Below are positions 48,829-58,417 of a stretch of 64,000 bases of DNA, piece after piece; within the stretch, counting starts at the first letter, position 1; every line of letters starts with the position of its first letter. This stretch comes from Hyperoplus lanceolatus (taxonomy: Eukaryota; Chordata; Actinopteri; Uranoscopiformes; Ammodytidae). Position numbers and translations under genes: made by a program. The DNA lies in NCBI GenBank assembly GCA_026929865.2, contig CM049400.1, positions 29,126,001 to 29,190,000 of the forward strand, written 5' to 3'. The notes below the pieces were generated by a model. The model was given only the letters and a program-made list of their open reading frames with translations. It made no database searches and was not told the DNA's origin.

Positions 48829-51356
48829 AAAAACTGCCTCAATAATCCTTTACCTACTAAATAAAGGGAAGGTGGTTTTGTTCCTATAAAAATAGCCAAT
48901 TTTTTGTCGTAGTCGACAAACAAGATTTTTATATGGAAATTAAAAGTGAGTTTATCATCTAACCAGATGCCGAGATATTTGTACTCTGTGACTCTTTCAA
49001 TTAAAAATCCATTCTTTGTAAAAATATTAAAATCCTTAAGAGTTGTAGTTCTTGCTCTGGAGAAACACATATATTTGGTTTTGTCTGTATTTAGAACCAG
49101 TCTGAGGTTTACTAGACAGTCCTGCAGGGTGTTAAAAGAGCTTTGTAGGTTCTGAATAGATTGGGGCACCGAATCGGAAATGCAATACAGTACTGTGTCG
49201 TCAGCGTATAGATGGGCATGACAGTTTTTTAGCGATGAAACAATGTTATTTATATAAATTGTGAAAAGAACTGGACCTAAAATTGAGCCCTGTGGGACAC
49301 CATTTGTAACAGTTAAAAACTCAGACTGGTATCTTCCGAGTTTAACTGACTGCTGTCTATCAGAGAGATAATCCCTAAACCAGCTACATGCAGACTGATC
49401 AAAGCCAATGTCATGCAGCCTCTGTAAAAGCAAATGGTGGTCAACAGTATCAAAGGCCTTTGAAAGATCAATAAAAAGTGCTGCACAGTGCTTTTTCTTG
49501 TCTATTGCTGAAACAATGTTGTCTACAACCAAAGTCACAGCAGAGACAGTACTGTGACCTGCCCTAAAACCAGATTGGAATGGGCTCAAAATGGAAGCAC
49601 TAGTTAGAAATGTTTTTAACTGATTATTAATAAGTGATACTAGAATTTTTGCGAGGCATGGGAGTTTGGAAATTGGCCTGTAGTTATTAAGATTATTTTT
49701 GTCACCACCTTTATGTAAAGGAATTACATGAGCTTTTTTCCAAATTTTAGGAACTATTCCAGAGGAGATCGAAAGATTAAAAATATGGGTAATTTGTTTT
49801 GATATTATATGTGTAGAAAGCTTGATTGAAAACGGGTCCAAATTGTCCTCTCCCATGTACGTCTTGGGGTTGATGGCGAGGAGTGCATCTACAACAACAC
49901 TTGTGGGAAGAAGATCAAGGCTGAAAATAGGAGTTTGAGAGACAGGCGGTACGTTACTACTGGTGGTAGAAGGCGTATATCCTCCATTCTGAAAGAGTTG
50001 ACCAGCAGCTACAAAATGTTTATTAAAAGCTAAGCCAATCTCTTTTTGATCATTGAGAGTGTGACCATTTAATTTGATCTGAGTGGGAACTGTGCTAGAA
50101 TTGTTCTTATTATAGTTAACAGCTTTCCAAAATAGTGCAGGGTTAGAGTAGCAGTTTGAGATTAATTCAAGGTAGTATTCAGATTTGGCTTTCCTAATCA
50201 TGGATGTGCACTTATTCCTGAGGTGTCTAAAAATAGTCCAATTGGTATTATCTCCAGAGCGTCTAGCTAGAGACCATGCTTTATTTCTCTTCGAAAATAA
50301 ATCAGACAGTTCACTTGTAAACCAGGGGTTTGATCTATTTTTTACTCTATGCTTTTTAAGGGGCGCATGCTTGTTTATAATTGAGGTGAAAGTATTGATG
50401 AAATGGTCTAAGGCTAACTCAACATCCGAAATTTCCGTAGTGAGTTGAATGTCACTATGACGGAGATCACTTAGAAAGGCTTGCTCATTAAAACCTTTAA
50501 AATTACGCTTAATTATGATTTTAGGCTGAGATCTTTTTAAATGAATACTTCTGATACAGGCCACTGGGCAGTGATCACTAATCCCAAGGTCAAAGACACC
50601 AGCTGAGACTATTTTATCTATTTTATTTGATAAGATTAAATCGATTAAAGTTGATTTTGCTGTTTTTTTTAGATTTGGTCTTGTGGGCTCAGTTATTAAT
50701 TGTGTAAGATTAACGTTGCTACAGATTTCTTTGAAAGGTTCAGAGGCACCAGAAAGCCAATCAACGTTAAAATCACCCATCACAATTACCTCTCTATTTA
50801 CATAGCTGGAGAGCATATGTGCTAGATCGTTTAAGGAGCTAGTTACAGCTGAAGGGGGCCTATACACACCAATTACAACAAAACAATCATTTGACGATAA
50901 AGATAATTCTAGCGCGATAAATTCAAAGCAATTTGGAACAGAGACAGCATGTAAAAGTGTTACAGAATAACAGGATTTAACATAGACAGCCACTCCCCCA
51001 CCCCTAGTGTTTCTGTCTATTCTGAATAAGTTATAATCATTTATTGCCACAATAGAGTCATCTGTACTCTTCTTTAACCAGGATTCCGTCAGAATCAAAA
51101 CATCTGGATCTGCCTGGGACACTAAAATCTTTACATGGTCTAATTTATCATGCTGCAATAAACTTCTAATATTTAAATGTAGAAAACCCAAGCCCTTTCT
51201 TGATTTGAGAATTTGTGGGGAATTTAGCTTACAGCTAGGAAGCATGGCTTGTTTTTCAGGGTCATACAATACAGGTTTGTGCCTGTAGAGGGAGCCAATG
51301 TTAGAAGCAGCAGATGGGTGGGTCATTGGAGGTGAGAGAGGGCAGTCAGGTGTCAT
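48762..51356 (-). pseudogene. L2 ORF2: apurinic-type endonuclease and reverse transcriptase, 3' end frameshifted
   Basis: 864 codons. Endonuclease motifs in order are LNIRSL (61-66), LTESWL (89-94), RGGGVAVYV (118-126), VYRPPSA (164-170), MGDFN (193-197), LIDLIL (237-242) and SDHCPV (260-265). RT motifs are NNYRPISKLP (557-566), FIDLSKAFDTVDHHLLL (628-644), GVPQGSILGP (686-695) and the catalytic YADD (717-720). All expected catalytic residues are present. The last 75 or so codons read a wrong frame after a one-base deletion near 48930, so the C-terminal region is lost. The protein would nick target DNA and copy the element RNA. The lesions are few, which points to recent activity. Confidence 0.9.
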
Positions 51357-51479
51357 GTCCAGAGCTGGAGGAAGGTTTGTAGCACAGATGGAAGGGGAGT
51401 ATAATTGATGTTGAGCGGGACTCCCGGGGGGGTCTTTTTTAATGGAGGTTCTTCTGATGGGGTCATGCTGTGGTAAATA

Positions 51480-52616
51480 TCAGTCCAAATTAAATGCAAT
51501 GTGCTGAATGAAGTTGTTGGCGAGTTCTCTTACACCTTTGGTGTTGGGATGGAGGCCGTCAGATTTAAAGAGCTTGTGTCTGGTCCAAAAAGAGTCAAAG
51601 TTGCTGATGAAGCCCAGCATGTTTGCAGAGCAGAAGGACTTCAGCCAGTCATGAAGACTCAGGAGGCAACTGAAGCGCTCTGGGCTTTTAGACAGAGTGG
51701 GGGTGGGGCCGGAAAAAATGCAGGTTTTCCCCAAACTCTGCAGGGTGATGGACAAACACTCTAATTGAGCATAGAGTTTGCAAGATTGTTTGTTCATAAC
51801 ATAATTTGTCCCAATATGAAAAATGACAGTGTGGGCTGTAGGGTGGCGGTCGATGAGGGCAGGTGATAGCTCCATGATGTCGCATACCTTTCCTCCAGAG
51901 AGGCAATAGGTGAAGGCACCAGGAAGTTGCAGGTATCTGATGATGGAATCCCCTATTATCAGAATCTCTGGTTCCTCATCTATGCAGTTTCCTCTGTAAA
52001 GTGACAGCTTGGATGTGAGTGACAGCTTGGATGTGAGGGGCGGGGCATAGCTGCGAGAGTGAGCAGCACCTGTACAGGATACGTCATCGCCAGCTGCAGC
52101 GATCTCGGGGACATCATTTTGTAGAGGCTCTGATGGATGAACACGGGACTCACGTCTGAATGGAGCTGGTGGACGGCGGCGATCCTGGCGCCCGCCTTGG
52201 GGAGTGGACTGGGAACTTGAACGCCTCTGAGTCAGCATGGAGCGGGTTGGGACTGGTGACTCGGATCGGGAGAATGCCGCGTTAGCTGCCGGTTCCGTAG
52301 CCCCATCTAGCTCTACCAGCGGAGCAAACAAATTATGCAACAGCACAGGACCAGGCGAGAGAAGAGGGGGAATTCGTCTGCCCTTCTTGACGACAGACGA
52401 CCATGAAGCGCTGGCAGGTGGAGTAGAGACCGGAGCAACAGAAGCGCCACTAGCCGGCGGCTGAGAGCTTTGGAGCGGAAAATGCTCCAGTACAGCTATC
52501 CGGGAGATCAGAGAGGACTGCCGCTGGAGGACATCGTGAACTAGGCTCTCTAAAGACTGTAGCTCTGCCTTCAGGACAGAAAGCTCCGGATCTGCCTGGG
52601 TGAGTGGGGTCATCAT
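51480..52616 (-). CDS. L2 ORF1: SGNH-hydrolase (esterase-type) protein with N-terminal coiled coil
   Basis: 378 codons, intact. Residues 10-45 (LSVLKAELQSLESLVHDVLQ) have a heptad pattern of a short coiled coil, probably for self-association. A Pro/Ser/Arg-rich linker follows (about 50-210). The C-terminal part is an SGNH fold with GDSI (222-225, catalytic Ser), the Gly block (GG, 240-241), GTN (269-271) and DGLHPN (353-358, catalytic Asp and His). Esterase ORF1 proteins of this kind are known in L2/CR1 elements and are thought to bind RNA or membranes, though their role is unsettled. The linker carries a duplicated LTSKLSL (194-206) from a 21-bp tandem repeat. The start was taken at the first of two Met codons. 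Confidence 0.88.
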   Translation of the reverse strand: MMTPLTQADPELSVLKAELQSLESLVHDVLQRQSSLISRIAVLEHFPLQSSQPPASGASVAPVSTPPASASWSSVVKKGRRIPPLLSPGPVLLHNLFAPLVELDGATEPAANAAFSRSESPVPTRSMLTQRRSSSQSTPQGGRQDRRRPPAPFRRESRVHPSEPLQNDVPEIAAAGDDVSCTGAAHSRSYAPPLTSKLSLTSKLSLYRGNCIDEEPEILIIGDSIIRYLQLPGAFTYCLSGGKVCDIMELSPALIDRHPTAHTVIFHIGTNYVMNKQSCKLYAQLECLSITLQSLGKTCIFSGPTPTLSKSPERFSCLLSLHDWLKSFCSANMLGFISNFDSFWTRHKLFKSDGLHPNTKGVRELANNFIQHIAFNLD

Positions 52617-52990
52617 TTTGTAATTTATTTGTTAAAAGAAAAAAAAAGAAAAGAAAAGAACACCGTTTGGCTAGCGCTTTCGGGGTTAGCACTGGCTAGC
52701 ATGGAGCAACAGCTTCCATCACTCTGTATCCGAACGGGACGCACTCTGAGGCGGTCACGGAACGCTGGACTCACCGCTGAAAGTTCAACTGACAAAATAA
52801 TCCACATTTGCTGTCCATTTCAGTCAGGAACACTTTCATACGTAAATTGGAGCCTCGGAGTCGAAACTGGACGATTACAACTGGTTAAAACGTCTGAAAA
52901 ATTACTTTTTTGTCATTTTTAGCTAACTAATGCGTAATAAAAAAAAGTTGCGACGGTTAATTAACCGTCATCATTCACTACAATTCAAAT
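52617..52990 (-). promoter_or_regulatory. L2 5' UTR, possible internal promoter region
   Basis: About 370 bp upstream of ORF1 with no frame of its own. An 18-bp perfect palindrome, GACGGTTAATTAACCGTC, sits at about 52953-52970, close to the presumed transcription start. An internal promoter is expected here from the biology of LINEs, but no clear core motif was seen. The 5' limit is set by where similarity to the host TTAA element resumes. Confidence 0.5.
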
Positions 52991-53772
52991 GATCAGGAAG
53001 CAATATAGTGCCTGTCCGTGAAACCGGACTCTTTTTGGCTTCGTGAGAGTGGTTAGTGACACAGCATCAACTAATGCCAGTCAGTGCTACACACACCTGA
53101 TTGCAATGAGTTGATGCAGTGTCACCTCTCACGGAGCTGAAAGAGTTTGTGTCCTCACACAAAGCGAATGAACGAGAGACGGCAGTTAGTATGGATCACG
53201 ATGAGGTAATGTGTTTATGTTGTTGTAAATAATGACTATTTCAGATGAATAATGGTCATCTGATGATGCTGGTGAGGCAAAGTAAACTTTGTTTTAGTAG
53301 GCTACCGCTCATTCATTTAGGAGTAAACACTGCAGTCTAATTCGCTCCCGTGAAATTGTGTATATGCGTTGCTTGGCAACGCCCTCCCGCCCGCCTATCA
53401 CTCTCCCTTTTAGCTTTTCTTCATTGCATTTTCTTTTTTTTCTTTGATGGTTCAGCCCCGTTATCAGTCATTATGACGACAAATAACTGTCTCAAACAAG
53501 GCTCCCGCTCCCCTTCCCTCACCTGGAGGGATAGGCTTCTCAAATCGCGTTGCAGCGCCACACTGAAATCTGCGACCAATACGGATATGTGACCATAGAG
53601 CCTGAACGAGCAAACCGAAAATCGGACTGGGTGTACGACCAGACCAAAAGCAGTAATAAAAACTATATAAAAACGTCTTTCTTTGCACTGATGGTCTTGT
53701 TTGCTGTTAAAAGTAATTTATGATTATGAGAGGAAACATGAGATATTTAAATGTTACTCGGAGCTGCTTTAA

Positions 53773-55144
53773 TACTTTAGGTTTGTTGTAAAGGGGAATA
53801 TGTTACTATGCTCAATAGGGCGTATCTACCCAAGTGTGCAACATATTGGGAAGAGGTGGAATTAGGTAAATTTAGCAGACTTTTCCAAAGCCTGAACATA
53901 ATTCCGTTGATTGTGACTGTGTCTATTTTTTTTTTAAAGATGGTAATACGCAGGCGCGAATGAAGTTAGGTATAAATTCATTTTAAGGGTACACATTTTA
54001 AAATGTATTAACACTTTTGTTCTGATGGAGTTAACCACTAGGGCTGTGCTTACTCCACTGTGCTTTCTGTTCAGCTTGTGTCGTTGCCTAAGCATCTGCA
54101 TAGTTCTACATAAAAATCCAGTAGAACCTTGAGCCTCTCAGGCAGGCCCAGCAGGCCACTATGCAGACAGCAGGAGCCACCAGAAATGGGCCAACACTTG
54201 CCCTTGTGAAGCCCTTACAAGCCTTGATCCAGATCCAAACTGACACATCATAAACAGGTTGTCAAAAGGCTTCACCTTGATTGTGTCTGTCATTTTGTCC
54301 ATCTGCCCGAGTCTCCTCTAGACCTGGGTCAATAAATTAATTAGATCCACTAAGTGAAGTTTGTTGATTGTTTGTCCTGCACACTCTCTCTCTCTCTCCC
54401 CCTCAACACTTCTATATTTTCTTTAGATGTCTGCTTTTAACAATCTGGACACGTTGTGCCCAGTTCTGAATTATCAAGAAAAAAACAAAAGGGTGTTCTC
54501 AGCTGAGTAAACATGATGATGAATAAGAAGAGGTATTTTGCATTTGTTACAGTCTCGCCTACAATTAATGGATTTCCAAAAACAAAGAGAGGTGACATCA
54601 AGAGGGTCCTGTGTGTATATGCCTGTCAGTTGCTTCCAGAGCCGAATGAATCTTTTTCTTTTGTTATAATTTAGTGTTGCAAAGGCAGAGGGTTGGACGG
54701 GTAATAGCTATTTTCCTTTAGCTCTTTGCTCAACTAAGTGCATTTCAATTGCCCATTAAAATGCAAATTGTTTCATTAATTGAGCACAGGGGTGTGATAA
54801 CTGCTAAACACAGCTATTGTGTTTGCATAGGTAAATAAATAAACACCACGTAAGTGATCATAGCACACAGATTACAGCGCCTAAATTGTTGTTTAACATT
54901 GTTAAGTGATCTCTGTTTAAATGAATAACAAATGCATTACTTAGATGATCTCGTACTGACATACAGGTATGTGACCACACACATATGCAGATACACAAAA
55001 GTGCCTTATCAAACATTTTTCAAAATATAAATTCAATATGGAAAAAAAAAATTTGAACCATACCATCCCATTTTAGTTAGTTTAAACACAAATGTAAAGT
55101 CTTGCCAGCATACTTTGTCAAGGCAATAGGCAACACAGACTGTA
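53773..55144. other. Non-coding DNA, no gene recognised
   Basis: Sequence between the TTAA element and Rex1. A short (CT)n run lies near 54386-54400. No supported gene. Confidence 0.45.
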
Positions 55145-55145
55145 G

Positions 55146-56687
55146 TGTGCGCCCTTTGTTTACACAAAGGACCAGCTGCTGGCGCTGCGCAGCGCAGAGA
55201 CTCTGCCGGCGGACAAACACATCATCCCCGCGGAGGTGCTGAGGAAGACCAGCCGAGGGTGCCGTGCTGGACTGAAAGTACAGGGGAGAAGGCGAGGATC
55301 CAGACCCACGGTGCCTGCCATGGTCACGGGGAATGTACGCTCGATCTCAAACAAAGCTGATGAACTCACGGCGCTCACGTGCTATCAGCGGGAGTACAGA
55401 GACGCGAGCCTCCAGATCTACACGGAGACATGGCTACACAAGGACATCCCGGACTCTGCGGTCGCTTTGGATGGATTTTACACCATCAGGTCAGACCGGA
55501 CCATAGACAGTGGGAAGAAGAGAGGAGGAGGACTTGCTGTGTTTGTAAATAACAACTATTGCAAACCAGACCATTGTACTATTAAGAGGCAGGTATGTGA
55601 GAAGGACATCGAGCTTTTAGCTGTTGGAATGAGACCATACTATCTGCCCAGAGAGTTCGGACATGTCGTGGTGTTGGCTGTTTACATTCCCCCGTCTGCC
55701 AACGCGGACCGCGCGTGCGACGCTCTGCTCTCCACAGTAAGTGATCTTCAAACACAACACCCTGAGGCTCTGTTCATTATAACAGGGGATTTCAACCACG
55801 TTTCGCCTCATTCCATACTGCCACTGTTCACTCAATATGTCACCTGTCCCACAAGAGGAGACAAAATACTGGACTTGTTTTTTACTAATGCTAAAGACGC
55901 ATATTCATCATCTGCCCTCCCACCGCTGGGCAGAGCCGACCACAATATCATTCACCTGCGGCCTGTGTACAAACCACTCGTGCACAGGCAGCAGTTGGAG
56001 CCACGAAAGCTGAGAATGTGGAATACAGACATAGAAGACGCTCTCAAAGACTGTTTCAGCTCCACACTGTGGGAGGAGCTCTGTGATCCTCACGATCAGG
56101 ACGTTGATGCTATCACAGAGACTATCACAGACTACATCAACTTCTGTTTTGAAAACACCGCTCCACTCCGTACGGTGCGGTGTTTCGCAAATAACAAGCC
56201 GTGGATTAACTCAGGCATAAAGGCTCTGCTGAAAGAGAAGAAAAGAGCTTTTAAGTCTGGGAATAAAGAGGCGCTAAAAGAGGTGCAAAAACGACTGAGG
56301 AGAGCGATACGACAGGCTAAGGCTCGCTACAGGGGCAAGATGGAAGAGCAGCTTAGCAGACAGGATGCCAGGGGCGTTTGGTCTAGCCTTAGAACCATCT
56401 CAGGCTTCAAGCCAACGCCCGTCCAGCCGGTGGGAGACCAACAATGGGTCAATGATTTGAATAACTTCTACCTGAGGTTCAATCAACAACCCGCCCCACC
56501 CCCTGCACTGCTGCCCCCCCTACCCCTGTGGCTGAGGGACAAAGCCCCTCATCTGCAGTCGTTAACACCTCTGCCACTGCCACACGGCCCATCCACTCAC
56601 CCACCACCAGCTCCCCCACCCCTCTCCTCCACTCACCCACCACCAGCTCGCAGCCTGCACCCCTCTCCTTCACAGACACCGAAGTGA
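55146..56687 (+). pseudogene. Rex1 endonuclease segment (frame 1 of 3)
   Basis: Open from 55146, although the first GTG/ATG-type start is at 55236. From 55236, the endonuclease motifs are VTGNVRSIS (30-38), YTETWL (62-67), RSDR (85-88), GGGLAVFVNN (97-106), VYIPPSA (149-155), TGDFNH (183-188), LDLFFTN (212-218) and RADHNIIHL (233-241). It nicks the genomic target before priming. The frame ends in Pro-rich noise after about 56514, where a run of seven C marks a one-base loss relative to the next segment. The true hand-over is therefore near 56514-56520, not the stop at 56687. Confidence 0.9.
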
Positions 56688-58059
56688 GGAGAGAGCTAAA
56701 AAAGATTAAGGCGCGGAAAGCGGCGGGCCCGGACGGGATCAGCTCCAGACTTCTGCGATCCTGCGCAGACGAACTGTGTGGAGTTATGGGGCGCGTCTTC
56801 AACCTGAGCCTCAAGCTGAGGTCGGTACCACAGCTCTGGAAGACCTCGTGCGTGGTACCAGTGCCCAAGACACCACGGGCCAAAGACCTCAGCAGCTTCA
56901 GGCCGGTGGCTCTCACATCCCACCTGATGAAGACCCTGGAGAGGCTCGTTCTGGGCCACCTCCGCTCCACGGTGAACTCAGCGATGGACCCGCTGCAGTT
57001 TGCCTACCGGCCCGGCATCGGAGTGGAGGACGCCATCATCTCCCTCCTCCACCGTGCACTGTCCCACCTGGAGAAGCCCGGCACCGCTGTGAGAATTCTG
57101 TTTTTTGATTTCTCCAGCGCCTTCAACACCATCCAGCCGAGGCTCCTGAGGGACAAGCTGGAGGCGGCGGGAGTGGACAACGACTTGGCTGAGTGGATCC
57201 TGGACTACCTCACAGACAGACCTCAGTTTGTGAGATCCAGGGACTGTGTGTCTGAGGTCCAGACCTGCAGTGTGGGGGCCCCCAGGGGACCGTCCTCGCA
57301 CCATTCCTCTTCACCCTCTACACTGCAGACTTCAGACACAACACCGACGGCTGTGTCCTGCAAAAGTTCTCTGACGACTCTGCCATCGTCGGACTCATCA
57401 CTGAGGACGACGACGCAGAGTACAGAGGACTAACGCAGGACTTTGTGGACTGGTGTCAGCGGAACCACCTCCTCATTAACGCGGGGAAAACCAAGGAGAT
57501 GGTGGTGGATTTCCGCAGACGCCACTCTGCTGCCCCCGCCCCAGTGAACATCCAGGGACGGGACATTGAGAGAGTGGACTCTTACAAGTACCTGGGTGTT
57601 CATCTGAACCACAAACTGGATTGGACTCATAACACGGACGCTCTCTTCAGGAAGGGCCAAAGCCGGCTCTACCTCCTGAGGAGACTCAGGTCTTTTGGAG
57701 TACGGGGGCCTCTCCTGAAGACCTTCTACGACTCTGTAGTGGCATCAGCCATCTTGTACGGAGTAGCCTGCTGGAGCAGCAGCATCACAGAGAGGGACAG
57801 GAAGAAGCTGGACAAGGTCATCAGGAAGTCCAGCTCTGTCCTGGGCTGCCCCCTGGACACAGTGCAGCAGGTGGGGGACAGGAGGGTCCTGGACAAACTA
57901 ACATCCATGCTGGACCACGACTGTCACCCCCTGCAGGACACTCTGTCTGCTCTGGAGAGCAGCTTCAGTAACAGACTGATTCACCCTCGCTGTGTGAAGG
58001 AGAGATTCCGCAGGTCTTTCCTTCCTGCTGCGGTCAGACTGTACAACGAGAACTGCTGA
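56521..58059 (+). pseudogene. Rex1 reverse transcriptase, broken by one frameshift
   Basis: The first part (frame to about 57283) shows KAAGPDGIS, FRPVALTS, FAYRPG and FFDFSSAFNTIQP, then GAPRG, where GAPQG is expected. One C is missing from the C run at 57279-57283. The next frame then continues TVLAPFLFTLYTADF, the catalytic FSDDSAIV (57367-57390), GKTKEMVVDF, YKYLGVHLNHKLDW and the C-terminal region, to a stop at 58057-58059. Length and motif order fit Rex1. Both frameshifts fall in C runs, so sequencing error is possible as well as true decay. Confidence 0.9.
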
Positions 58060-58417
58060 CCCTGTACATGTCATTCACCTGTATATACTGAAATCATGTG
58101 CAATACTGTAACTTAAGAACGTGCAATAATGGTGCTACATGTGTCACTGTCACTTTATTACTTATTCTGCCCATATCCTGCTAACTCACATAGTTATAGT
58201 TTATATTTATACAAAGTTTAAAGCTAAAACATAAGCGTATACAAAGTCTAAAGCTAAATAAGCATTTACAGCTATTGCTGTGCCCTCTGTGTGCTCTTTA
58301 CTCCTGTGTGCTCTTTACTCCTGTGTGCTCTTATTCCTGCTCTAATGTGTGATGCAACACCGAAATTTCCCCACTGTGGGACGAATAAAGGATATCTTAT
58401 CTTATCTTATCTTATCT

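Larger units (their letters stand above)
48108..52990 (-). mobile_element. Nearly full-length L2-clade LINE with esterase ORF1 (copy B)
   Basis: A minus-strand element of about 4.9 kb. It has a 5' UTR (52617-52990), ORF1 with an SGNH esterase domain, a 123-bp gap, ORF2 with endonuclease and RT, a 3' UTR, and an AT-rich tail of GAAAAT-like units at 48108-48140. No target duplication is visible; about 14 bp of the host TTAA element is missing at the junction instead. An esterase-type ORF1 together with this RT type is known for L2 and CR1 elements of fish. ORF1 is intact and ORF2 has two C-terminal lesions. Confidence 0.88.
47993..53772. mobile_element. TTAA-flanked element, 'AGCCACTACGAG' family, copy 3, interrupted by an L2
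   Basis: The left part (47997-48107) starts AGCCACTACGAGTAACATGG. The right part (about 52992-53768) ends with TGTTACTCGGAGCTGCT and TTAA. Together they match copy 1 apart from small differences and a gap of about 14 bp at the junction, where a nearly complete L2 was inserted. The right part keeps the ATGGATCACGATGAG segment with its donor (53206), the X-box-like GTTGCTTGGCAAC (53368-53380) and the pyrimidine-tract acceptor (53455). Agreement with copy 1 over these parts shows they belong to the family. Confidence 0.85.
55145..58417 (+). mobile_element. Nearly full-length Rex1 LINE
   Basis: Plus-strand non-LTR retrotransposon with endonuclease, RT, a 358-bp 3' UTR and a (TTATC)n tail at about 58395-58417. 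The tail follows the CCCCACTGTGGGACGAATAA end typical of teleost Rex1. Coding sequence is open from about 55146. The GC content is much higher than the flanking DNA, giving sharp borders. The 3' UTR contains three tandem copies of an 18-bp unit, GTGTGCTCTTTACTCCT (58290-58340). Two frameshifts break the ORF. No target duplication was recognised. Confidence 0.92.
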
